From Planctomycetota bacterium (GTDB lineage: Bacteria > Planctomycetota > Phycisphaerae > Phycisphaerales > SM1A02), in contig JADFSH010000004.1 in assembly GCA_022560875.1 (NCBI GenBank), positions 1 to 64,000 on the forward strand: a stretch of DNA of 64,000 nt. The letters are read 5' to 3'. A program made the translations under genes and the position numbers. Every line of letters starts with the position of its first letter. Position 1 is the first letter of the stretch. Below the pieces are notes generated by a model. That model was given only the letters and a program-made list of their open reading frames with translations. It ran no database searches and was not told the origin of the DNA. Shown here in pieces: positions 1 to 7,619 of this stretch.

Positions 1-680
1 GCGCCGCCGCCGCGGAACTGACATTGCAAACACTCGCGGAATGCGCCCGGAAGGCCGGAGACGGGAACAGAATCCTGCGCGATGTAATCATCGAGGGTAT
101 TGAGCAAGCCAATACCAGGGTATCTGAACTCGGGATCGGTGCCGCCACCACCCTCGCGGCGGTCGAAATCGAAGGCTCAACCGTCCGTCCATACCATGTG
201 GGTGATTCGATGATCCTCATTGTCGGTCAACGGGGAAAAATCCTCCATCAGACCGTCCCGCATTCCCCCGTGGGCTATGCGGTTGAAGCGGGTCTGCTGG
301 ACGAAAAAGAGGCGATTCATCACACGGATCGGCATGTGGTGTCAAATATCGTCGGCTCGCCGAATATGCGTATCGAGGTGGGGTCGGTAGTTCATCTCAA
401 GCAGCACGATACGGTGCTGCTGGCCAGCGATGGGATCTTCGATAATCTTCATGTGGCGGAAATCGTGGAATTGATCCGCAAAGGCCCTTTGTCACATGTC
501 GATACCGAACTGGCCATCGCCACCCGCTCCCGAATGAACGGGGAGGAAGCCCATCATCCCTGCAAGCCTGATGACACAACGTATCTTCTCTTCCGTCTCG
601 GCTCAGCTGATGAACCTGCCCGAAGTCGGGGCGATAATATTTCTTCGACAATTGCCACTCCCACGATGACCTCCACTTAG
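1..680 (+). CDS. PP2C-family serine/threonine phosphatase, C-terminal part
   Basis: The reading frame is open to the left edge, so the gene begins before this window; the TTG at 24 is not a convincing start. The visible part carries PP2C metal-binding motifs in order: GDSMILIV, then ASDGIFDNL, then PDDTTYLLF near the end. These Asp residues bind the two metal ions of the phosphatase. The family removes phosphate from Ser/Thr in cytosolic proteins. The C-terminal 25 residues or so are a polar tail with no visible domain. A protein kinase gene begins 16 bp downstream on the same strand, so the two probably form an opposing kinase/phosphatase pair. Family assignment is firm; the substrate is unknown. 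Confidence 0.88.
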   Translation, partial: AAAAELTLQTLAECARKAGDGNRILRDVIIEGIEQANTRVSELGIGAATTLAAVEIEGSTVRPYHVGDSMILIVGQRGKILHQTVPHSPVGYAVEAGLLDEKEAIHHTDRHVVSNIVGSPNMRIEVGSVVHLKQHDTVLLASDGIFDNLHVAEIVELIRKGPLSHVDTELAIATRSRMNGEEAHHPCKPDDTTYLLFRLGSADEPARSRGDNISSTIATPTMTST

Positions 681-696
681 GTACGATTCATGTCAG

Positions 697-1434
697 ATGG
701 CAATTGTTCAGAAAAACCACATCGTGGCCTTCGACCTGAAACCCGGACGGGTCATCGGTGGCAAATACGCCATCGAATCAAAGCTTGGCGAGGGCTGGGA
801 GGGCGAGGTCTATCAGGTGGTGGAGAAGAAGACCGGGATCCGCCGAGCCGCCAAGCTATTTTACCCCCATCGAAATGACCGTGATCGCGCGATGATGTTC
901 TACGCCCGGAAGCTCGATCGACTCCGCGACTGCCAAATCGTCATCCAGTATTTTAACTCTGAAACCATCCGCCACCGGGGAGTGCCCATCACCTGCCTTA
1001 TCAGCGAACTGGTGGATGGCGAACTGCTGACCGACTTTGTCGCCCGCCAGCGGGGCAAACGTCTCATGCCCTTCGAGGCCCTGCATCTCATTCACACGCT
1101 TGCGCGAGGGCTTGAAGACATCCACCGGGTGAAGGAGTATCACGGAGACCTGCACTCGGACAATGTACTTGTAAGGCGACGAGGCATCCTGTTTGAAATC
1201 AAGCTGGTGGATTTCTACCACTGGGGAGCGGCCACGGCGGCGCACTTCCGCGATGATGTGGCCGATCTCGTGCGCCTGCTCTACGATGCGGTGGGGGGGA
1301 AAAAGCATTACGCCTCCCAGCCGCCCGAGATCAAGGCGATCTGCCGAGGCCTGCGCCGCGATCTGATCGCACGCTCGTTTCCCACCGCCAGACACCTACG
1401 CGAATATCTCGAATCGTTCACTTGGAAGAACTAA
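697..1434 (+). CDS. Small Ser/Thr protein kinase-like protein
   Basis: A 245-residue protein made of little more than one protein-kinase fold. The glycine loop is GEGWEGEVY (about residues 31-39), the ATP-contacting lysine is probably K53 in AAKLF, and the catalytic loop is HGDLHSDN (149-156) with D151 as base. The metal-binding motif reads DFY (D172) instead of DFG, and HRD is replaced by HGD, as in lipopolysaccharide- or small-molecule-type kinases and some bacterial kinases. There is no membrane segment or sensor domain. The gene follows a PP2C phosphatase by 16 bp, suggesting co-transcription and antagonistic action on a shared target. The key residues are present, so activity is likely but not certain. 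Confidence 0.82.
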   Translation: MAIVQKNHIVAFDLKPGRVIGGKYAIESKLGEGWEGEVYQVVEKKTGIRRAAKLFYPHRNDRDRAMMFYARKLDRLRDCQIVIQYFNSETIRHRGVPITCLISELVDGELLTDFVARQRGKRLMPFEALHLIHTLARGLEDIHRVKEYHGDLHSDNVLVRRRGILFEIKLVDFYHWGAATAAHFRDDVADLVRLLYDAVGGKKHYASQPPEIKAICRGLRRDLIARSFPTARHLREYLESFTWKN

Positions 1435-2366
1435 ACGACGCTGGTTGATCGCAACCGCGGTGGATGATAGCCATCCGTGCGCCAGAGCAGCGCCATTCTG
1501 CTGATTGCCTTCGGTGACAGCGTCAGACACATCGCGCCCCGTGCGATCGTGCGCCCCGAGAGCATCCCCGCATACAAGAACGCGATGAAGTACGTCATTC
1601 CCATATAGGTCAACGTCGGGCCGATGACAGTCATGGATGCGGCAAATGGTGACCGGGGCGGAATTGCGCTCCACACGAACACCATCGCCAGGCACATTGC
1701 GATGTACACCAGCACCGTGAGAGGCAAGGCCATGATCAATTGCTTTCGCCTGATGTTGAGCATCAACAGCGACCATGCCGCCCCGAAGACGAAAGGGGAC
1801 ATGCCAATCAATAACCACGGCCAGAGCTGCGCCCAATCCAGCATGCCGCTCAGTCCTCCGGCATCGGCAAGCAGAGCCTGTGGATCCTGTTGCGCCCACC
1901 AGATGCCGAAACGATCAATCAGTTCCTCGTCCTCGTAATTGATGACGACTTTGAGGGGCGCGGCAGGGGTGGCCTGGATCACATTGACGTCGGTTTCGTA
2001 GATGCCGCCGATGTCCTCTGGTTGGTATTGCTCGTACAGCTTTTGAATGTGCGCCCCGAGCGGGCGGCGGGCGTCGAAGATCAGCCCCTGGGTGAGGCCG
2101 AACATCGCCGCGGATCCTCCCAGCCACAAGGCCGCCATCAACAGCATCCACCCCGCCAACGCGATGCCCGTCCAGCGCTGGGCAGCGCGGGAGAGCTTTC
2201 TTGTTTCCTGAATGTGCGCGACCTGGCCACACGATATGCACCGCGCGATCAGCATGTCGTAATGTGCTTCACGCAGGATCGGCACCCCGATGAGGTTCGC
2301 TCCGCAGGTGAGGCAGAACCGATCGCCTTGAATGAACTCAACCGGCATTGCCTGGGCCCTGCTCAT
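1431..2366 (-). CDS. Zinc-ribbon membrane protein, third gene of a coupled trio
   Basis: A 311-residue protein of unknown function. The N-terminus carries a zinc ribbon: a CLTC pair and, about 22 residues later, a CISC pair, with REAHYDML just before the second pair. About four hydrophobic segments follow, two after the ribbon and two nearer the C-terminus, with a soluble stretch after the first. The ATG at 2366 was chosen because it overlaps the stop of the upstream gene as ATGA and begins just before the ribbon; the longer frame to 2564 only shadows that gene. The last bases overlap the convergent kinase end. The two upstream genes have the same architecture, so this is a paralogous set. 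No function can be assigned from sequence alone. Confidence 0.75.
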   Translation of the reverse strand: MSRAQAMPVEFIQGDRFCLTCGANLIGVPILREAHYDMLIARCISCGQVAHIQETRKLSRAAQRWTGIALAGWMLLMAALWLGGSAAMFGLTQGLIFDARRPLGAHIQKLYEQYQPEDIGGIYETDVNVIQATPAAPLKVVINYEDEELIDRFGIWWAQQDPQALLADAGGLSGMLDWAQLWPWLLIGMSPFVFGAAWSLLMLNIRRKQLIMALPLTVLVYIAMCLAMVFVWSAIPPRSPFAASMTVIGPTLTYMGMTYFIAFLYAGMLSGRTIARGAMCLTLSPKAISRMALLWRTDGYHPPRLRSTSVV

Positions 2367-3319
2367 AATCGGGTCTCCAGCGTCAGGGGCGGCGTCAGTC
2401 CATCGGCCAGCCACAAGACGCTCAGCGGTCGGCGCAGGCCCGGCGGGAGCAGCACGCGGACAAGCCTTCGGGCGATCGATCGTCCAAACATCAGCATGAA
2501 CGTGAACAGCCCCCAACAGATCAGCAGTACCGTCGCCATGAGCGGCATACCAAGTTGTATCCACGCGATTTCATCGAAGCTGTTGATCGATTGCTGAGCA
2601 ATCTGCCACCACGCCGTGCCGAACAACCCCCCCGCTATTAGTAATAGTCCGATCGACGCGCCCAGCATCGTCAGGCGACGACGGTGGAGAAGGGCCACTG
2701 ACCAGAAAATTCCCATTACACCTGCCGCAAAAATCGGAAACGTGTACAGCAACAGCTCGGGGCGGGCGAGCATCTTCTTCGCGCCGCCCAGTTCGGCGAG
2801 CATGGTGGAAGGGGGGTGCAATTTCATCCACTCATCAAAGCCGTCCGGATTCCTCCAGCGACTCGTAATGCTGACATCCGGGTATGCCGCCTTGTGCCAC
2901 GTCTCCCAGTGACTGCGTAACTCATCTTGAAAGTGATAGACGGTCTCCCCGGTGAAACCCCCGCTCATACCGAATGTCATGCCGAGCCCCCCCGCCGCGA
3001 ATGCGAGCAGGAGAATGATCCACACTCCACTGAGAAAGATCGCCCAGCGGTTCGCCCACCGCCCGAGCTGGGGGTACTCCTGGAGCGAAGCCATCGTCGC
3101 GCACTCGGGACAGCGCACCACGAGCAGGTTGTAATGCCCCTCGCGGAGAACAGGCTGGCCGATGAGGTTGTAATGGCAGGTGGTGCAGAGCCGGTCGCCA
3201 TACATCACGCTTACCCTCTCCTCACCCCGGGAGTGGGGGGGGGATTGCTTCGCGACCGGGGGCATTGTTTCTTTCGGCGATCCGGGGCTTGCCGCCTGCG
3301 TTATCTGGTAATCGTTCAT
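2363..3319 (-). CDS. Zinc-ribbon membrane protein, second gene of a coupled trio
   Basis: A 318-residue protein with a polar N-terminal stretch of about 40 residues. A zinc ribbon follows (CTTC, then CPEC about 22 residues on, preceded by REGHYNLL), then about four membrane segments separated by a loop rich in Trp and charged residues. The ribbon core is clearly related to that of the downstream protein: both have NLIG, V/I-LRE, HY and C-x2-C in the same order. The ATG at 3319 shares one base with the TGA of the upstream gene (TGATG), which argues for translational coupling and against the longer frame to 3493. Function unknown. Confidence 0.75.
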   Translation of the reverse strand: MNDYQITQAASPGSPKETMPPVAKQSPPHSRGEERVSVMYGDRLCTTCHYNLIGQPVLREGHYNLLVVRCPECATMASLQEYPQLGRWANRWAIFLSGVWIILLLAFAAGGLGMTFGMSGGFTGETVYHFQDELRSHWETWHKAAYPDVSITSRWRNPDGFDEWMKLHPPSTMLAELGGAKKMLARPELLLYTFPIFAAGVMGIFWSVALLHRRRLTMLGASIGLLLIAGGLFGTAWWQIAQQSINSFDEIAWIQLGMPLMATVLLICWGLFTFMLMFGRSIARRLVRVLLPPGLRRPLSVLWLADGLTPPLTLETRL

Positions 3320-4011
3320 CAGGCACTTCTCCTGAGTCGGCGCCGTTTCAACATCCAACGCCGTTGGCGACAGCGGGCGAAGGCGAACAGCTTCACGCCG
3401 AGACGCCCGGGGGGAATCCCGGCAAGTGTGAACATCAGCAGCAGCGCGAAGATCCCCGACCATGGCAGGACGTACTGGGTCAGTCCGAGCCACGCCCCGG
3501 CTCCGAACGCCCCAAAGCCGATCTGCTCATATTGTTGTCCGGTCACGTCATCGAACATGCCCACCCCCAGGCCGATCACCAGCAGCCCCGTGACGATGAC
3601 CGACGCCCACCCGAAAAGTGCGAAGCGAAGCTTCACATGCCGAAAGGCGAATGTCAGCCATGCCCCGGTGAACAGCGGCAGCACTCCCAGCAGCATCGCC
3701 AGGCCAAAGTAATACTCCCGCGAGGGAAACGCGCGGCCGAGACGGAACTCGCCCCGCTCCAGCGAAATGATCGCCAGGATCGTGAGAGTTATGAGCGCAA
3801 GTGCAACGACCGCCTGCAGCCCCAGCGCCCCAAAGGACAAGCCGGATCGCTTGATCGCCTGCCATTGCTTCATCGCGGGGGACGGGCGTCTGACCGCGAC
3901 GGCATGACACCGGGGGCAAGACACCAGGGGCAGGCCGTAATGAGGATCGAGCTGCACACGCACCCGCGCCAGCCCCTGGCCGCATTCGAGACAGATGTGG
4001 GCGATGCCCAT
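3319..4011 (-). CDS. Zinc-ribbon membrane protein, first gene of a coupled trio
   Basis: A 230-residue protein beginning almost directly with a zinc ribbon (CLEC near residue 8, CPRC near residue 32, with PHYGLPLVS between). Four predicted membrane segments follow, and the C-terminus is strongly basic and Arg-rich. It heads a three-gene run read leftward, each gene touching the next by ATGA or TGATG overlap. The tandem arrangement and shared ribbon-plus-four-helix plan suggest duplication followed by divergence and perhaps a hetero-oligomeric complex. No enzyme motif is visible. Upstream lies a divergent gamma-glutamyltransferase with about 140 bp between the start codons, which must hold both promoters. 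Confidence 0.75.
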   Translation of the reverse strand: MGIAHICLECGQGLARVRVQLDPHYGLPLVSCPRCHAVAVRRPSPAMKQWQAIKRSGLSFGALGLQAVVALALITLTILAIISLERGEFRLGRAFPSREYYFGLAMLLGVLPLFTGAWLTFAFRHVKLRFALFGWASVIVTGLLVIGLGVGMFDDVTGQQYEQIGFGAFGAGAWLGLTQYVLPWSGIFALLLMFTLAGIPPGRLGVKLFAFARCRQRRWMLKRRRLRRSA

Positions 4012-4153
4012 GGAATCCTTGCTCCTGAGTCAATATCACAACCATCGGTCAGATTCGACCGAGCGTATTTTTATTGGGAAAACGAACCAGTTGATTCCCG
4101 GTTCATATACGATGAGTGCGACGTCCGCTCACTAACTCACCAGGAACCCGATC

Positions 4154-5818
4154 ATGCTGAACTCCCGACCTGGATTGTTGGCCGCCTCCCTCATGACATG
4201 CCTGCACCTGACCGCTGTTCCCGGTCCGGCTCAGGTACCGGCCCACGGAAATCGCGGCATGGTGTCCTCGGCCCACCCCATCGCCACCGAAGCGGGACTG
4301 GAGATCCTGAAGGCGGGAGGCAACGCCTTCGATGCCTCCATCGCCATTGCAACCACCCTCAACGTCGTCCAACCCATGATGAGCGGAATAGGTGGCTACG
4401 GCACAATCATCACCTATCACGCTGCGACGAAATCAGCGCAGTTCCTCAATTGCAGCGCGCACATTCCTTTCGGCGTCGATTCCGACGCCTATCGCGCCCC
4501 CACGCCGAACTACCTGGAGAATCAGCGTGGGGCCAAGGCCGTTTCCACACCCGGCAACGTCCCGGCCTGGGAAGAGATGAGCCGTCGTTACGGCTCGTTG
4601 GACTGGGCCGATCTCTTTGCCCCCGCTATTACCGTCGCAGATGATGGCTTCGTCATCGGCGAGCGCACCTCAATGCTCATCTCGATTGGATGGGAGAACT
4701 TTCCAGAACATGCCAAGGTTTTTTATGGACATGACGATGCCCCGCTCAACCCCGGCGAACGTCTGGTGCAGACCGATCTCGCCAACTCCCTGCGTATGAT
4801 CGCCAAGGGAGGCGGTCGGGCCATGCGAGATGGCAGTCTGGCCATGGCGATCGATCAGGCGATGCGGAATGCGGATGGCTTTCTCAGGTTGGATGATCTC
4901 AAACGAGCGAAAGGTGAATGGTGGGATCCGATTTCCATTGACTATCGCGGGTTTGAAGTCATCACCGCCTCGCCTCCCGCGACGGCGTTTCCCTCGCTGA
5001 TCCGCCTGGGAATGATGAGTCAATTCGACTCCCGAAAACTTGGCCATAACAGCGCCGCGTACCTGCATCGCTTCGCGGAAGTGACCAAGCACGCCTTCTG
5101 GTGCCGCTTGCGTTATGCGGGCGATCCGGACTTCACTCCGCCGCCATTGGAGAAACTGTTATCGAAAGATTACTGGGCTAAACAGGTGGCGAAGATCGAT
5201 CTTGATCGGGCGACGACATTCGTGCCTCCGGGCGAAAATGTTTCCAGGGGCGACATGCACACCACGCATTTCGTTGTCGCCGATGAGATGGGCAATGTTG
5301 TCAGTGCAACCCAGACGCTCGGCAATCTGTTCGGCAGCCGCATCATGCCTGAAGGAACCGGGATCTGGCTGAATAATTCACTTCGGTATTGCACCTTCGA
5401 GCCGGCGGGCAATCCCATGGACGCTCACGCGGGTCATCACAAGCTTTCCGGCGATTGTCCCACGCTGATTATGAAAGACGGCAGACCCTGGGTTGCGATC
5501 GGCACCCCGGGTGGCCATACGATCGGCCAGACCGTGCCGCAGATGGTGATGAACATCATTGACTTCGGCATGAACGTGCAGGAAGCGATCAGCGCCCCGC
5601 GGGTGAGCTTTTTCGAGCCGAACGGCCTGGCGGTGGAAGAGGGCGTGAATGAGTCGGTACGCAGCGCTCTGGCGGCCATGGGGCATCAACTCGAGATCGT
5701 CCGCGGCCTGGGTAACGCCCACGGCCTTGCGATCGAGTACGACGACAAGGGCAACCCCGTCCGCTTCACCGGTGCCGCCGACCCGCGGGGAAAAGGGGTA
5801 GCGAAGGGGTTTGATTGA
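4154..5818 (+). CDS. ggt: Gamma-glutamyltransferase (gamma-glutamyltranspeptidase)
   Basis: A 554-residue Ntn-hydrolase that cleaves gamma-glutamyl bonds, for example in glutathione, usually in the periplasm. The N-terminus looks like a signal peptide (hydrophobic stretch, about residues 7-30). Family hallmarks follow: GGNAFDASIA, a PMMSGIGGYG loop, and the self-processing site HTTHFVVAD, whose first Thr (residue 370) should become the nucleophile of the small subunit. GTPGGHTIGQ forms the later glycine-rich region. Length is normal for the unprocessed precursor. The gene stands alone, divergent from the zinc-ribbon trio. Some family members act on other amides or are acylases, so the exact substrate is open. 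Confidence 0.93.
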   Translation: MLNSRPGLLAASLMTCLHLTAVPGPAQVPAHGNRGMVSSAHPIATEAGLEILKAGGNAFDASIAIATTLNVVQPMMSGIGGYGTIITYHAATKSAQFLNCSAHIPFGVDSDAYRAPTPNYLENQRGAKAVSTPGNVPAWEEMSRRYGSLDWADLFAPAITVADDGFVIGERTSMLISIGWENFPEHAKVFYGHDDAPLNPGERLVQTDLANSLRMIAKGGGRAMRDGSLAMAIDQAMRNADGFLRLDDLKRAKGEWWDPISIDYRGFEVITASPPATAFPSLIRLGMMSQFDSRKLGHNSAAYLHRFAEVTKHAFWCRLRYAGDPDFTPPPLEKLLSKDYWAKQVAKIDLDRATTFVPPGENVSRGDMHTTHFVVADEMGNVVSATQTLGNLFGSRIMPEGTGIWLNNSLRYCTFEPAGNPMDAHAGHHKLSGDCPTLIMKDGRPWVAIGTPGGHTIGQTVPQMVMNIIDFGMNVQEAISAPRVSFFEPNGLAVEEGVNESVRSALAAMGHQLEIVRGLGNAHGLAIEYDDKGNPVRFTGAADPRGKGVAKGFD

Positions 5819-5851
5819 ATTCTCATTCCGAAGGGTGCTACGGACAGTACT

Positions 5852-7483
5852 CTACAACTCCACTACTTCCATATCCGATTCCACAGCTTCGCCGCCGGTC
5901 GGGTAGTGGATGTCGGTGAGGAATTCGCCCATGCCGTGGGTTTCAGCCATTTCCTGGTGCACGGACTTCGCATTATACACGCGTGGCGTTTCGCCCACCT
6001 TCCGGGCCATCAGATCCAGGGCTATCTGCGCTTCGCTCTTGCCGTAATCGATCGGATCGATCGCACGTTCGAAAGCCTGCAGGCGATTATTGACATTCTC
6101 AAACGTTCCCGCCTTCTCGATCCACGTCGCCCCCGGAATCAGGACATCCGCGCTCGCGGCAAGCTTCGTAGGCAGCGTATCAATCACAACCGTAAATTTG
6201 CCGGTGCAGGCACTGACCAGATCCGGCGTCACCCAATCACTGGGGTAATTGCCTGTGATAAGCAGGGTATTGAAGTTGCCGATCTGCTCAAGGAATGATT
6301 CAAAGTCCAGCACCTTGCCAAACCCGGCCAGCACCCGCTTCACCCCCCGCGCATTGGGAGCTTTTTCCGCATACATCGTGAAACCGCCGGGGAAAGTCTT
6401 GTCCTGGCCATCATGCGGCACCGGCCCGACCGCCAGCATCGTGTCGGGTTCATGCTCCAGAATCATCTTCGCCAGCAGGTATGCATCCTCACAGCTCAGC
6501 ATGGGGCTGAGCAGTGCGGCGATTCCCCGAGCCTGGGAAAATCCTTCGACAGCCTTTTCGTACGCCGCGTCGTAGGCGACGGGGGCTTCGATCATGTCAT
6601 AGGGATCTTCGCCCCGCAACGCGGGTAAGCGCAGACGATTCTCATCGTGAACGAACTTCCAGCCGTAGCGCACCTCATCTGTGATCCACCATTTGTTCAC
6701 GTCAAGATTCGTTCGTGGCTTGAGGCGATAGACCTGCCCGTTGTTGTGTTCGACGGAAATGTTGTCGCCGGAGCAGGTGATGCCGTCGATGGAGGGGGTT
6801 TTGTGGAGGAACCATACCCGCTGCTGAAAGAGAAAATCCTTGTCCAACAGCGCCCCTACCGGGCAGATGTCAATCACGTTCGCACTGAGTTCGTTGTCCA
6901 GCGCGATCCCCGGGAAGACATCGATCTGCTCCGTTGCCCCGCGCCCCACGACGATCAGTTCATTGGTCCCCGTCACTTCGCGGGTGAAGCGCACACATCG
7001 CGTACACATGATGCAGCGATCGGAATACAGCAGCACGTGCGGACCCACATCTTTTTTCGGCTGTTTGATCTTCTGCTCGGCAAAGCGGGCCTGCCCCCGG
7101 CCGAACTGATAGGAGTAATCCTGCAGATGACACTCCCCCGCCTGATCGCACACCGGGCAATCCACGGGGTGGTTGATAAGCAGGTATTCCATGACCGCCT
7201 TCTGGTTGAGGATCGACTTGGGCGAGTTGGTGTAGACCACTTGGCCATCGCCCGCGGGGGTCTGGCAGGTGGGGAGCAGCTTGGGGATCGGTTCCAGCTT
7301 GTCGTCGTTGCGGGGGTTGGGAGCCCAGACCTCGGCAAGGCAGATTCGACAGTTGGCGACGATCGAAAGCCCGTCGTGGTAACAGTAATGGGGGATCTCG
7401 ATCCCATTATCCAGGGCGACTTGAAGGATCACCTTGCCCTTCTCGAATTCGATTTCCCGGCCGTTGATGGTAATGGTGGGCAT
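5852..7483 (-). CDS. nuoG: NuoG-like iron-sulfur subunit of NADH dehydrogenase / hydrogenase type
   Basis: A 543-residue protein with the N-terminal module of complex I subunit G. A 2Fe-2S ferredoxin domain comes first (Cys near residues 34, 45, 48 and 73), then the HPVDCPVCDQAGEC motif for the His/Cys-ligated cluster, then CIMCTRC with a distal CPVGAL for a 4Fe-4S cluster. A shortened molybdopterin-oxidoreductase-like domain follows. It is shorter than many NuoG proteins (about 700-900 residues). In the family it passes electrons from NADH along an iron-sulfur chain. No other nuo or hox genes lie beside it, which is unusual; partners must be encoded elsewhere. A hydrogenase- or formate-dehydrogenase-linked role is possible. 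Confidence 0.85.
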   Translation of the reverse strand: MPTITINGREIEFEKGKVILQVALDNGIEIPHYCYHDGLSIVANCRICLAEVWAPNPRNDDKLEPIPKLLPTCQTPAGDGQVVYTNSPKSILNQKAVMEYLLINHPVDCPVCDQAGECHLQDYSYQFGRGQARFAEQKIKQPKKDVGPHVLLYSDRCIMCTRCVRFTREVTGTNELIVVGRGATEQIDVFPGIALDNELSANVIDICPVGALLDKDFLFQQRVWFLHKTPSIDGITCSGDNISVEHNNGQVYRLKPRTNLDVNKWWITDEVRYGWKFVHDENRLRLPALRGEDPYDMIEAPVAYDAAYEKAVEGFSQARGIAALLSPMLSCEDAYLLAKMILEHEPDTMLAVGPVPHDGQDKTFPGGFTMYAEKAPNARGVKRVLAGFGKVLDFESFLEQIGNFNTLLITGNYPSDWVTPDLVSACTGKFTVVIDTLPTKLAASADVLIPGATWIEKAGTFENVNNRLQAFERAIDPIDYGKSEAQIALDLMARKVGETPRVYNAKSVHQEMAETHGMGEFLTDIHYPTGGEAVESDMEVVEL

Positions 7484-7619
7484 GAGGGGAATGCTCGCAA
7501 AGCCAGAGAGGGGTGATCAATCCGTCGCCTGAAATGGCGAAAACGGGATTGGAGAGTGTGAATCCTAGCAGGAAGTGGCGATCGTGGCAGTGAGAGTACG
7601 CACCGATCTTGCCTGGTAT

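Noticed and set aside
1890-3712. Plus-strand frames antisense to the zinc-ribbon genes
   Set aside because: The minus-strand products have shared motifs, membrane helices and overlapping start/stop codons; these do not.
3265-4644. Long plus-strand frame of 459 residues
   Set aside because: It is opposite the zinc-ribbon gene and the start of ggt, has no family features and is rich in Arg, Pro and Gln as expected of antisense reading in GC-rich DNA.
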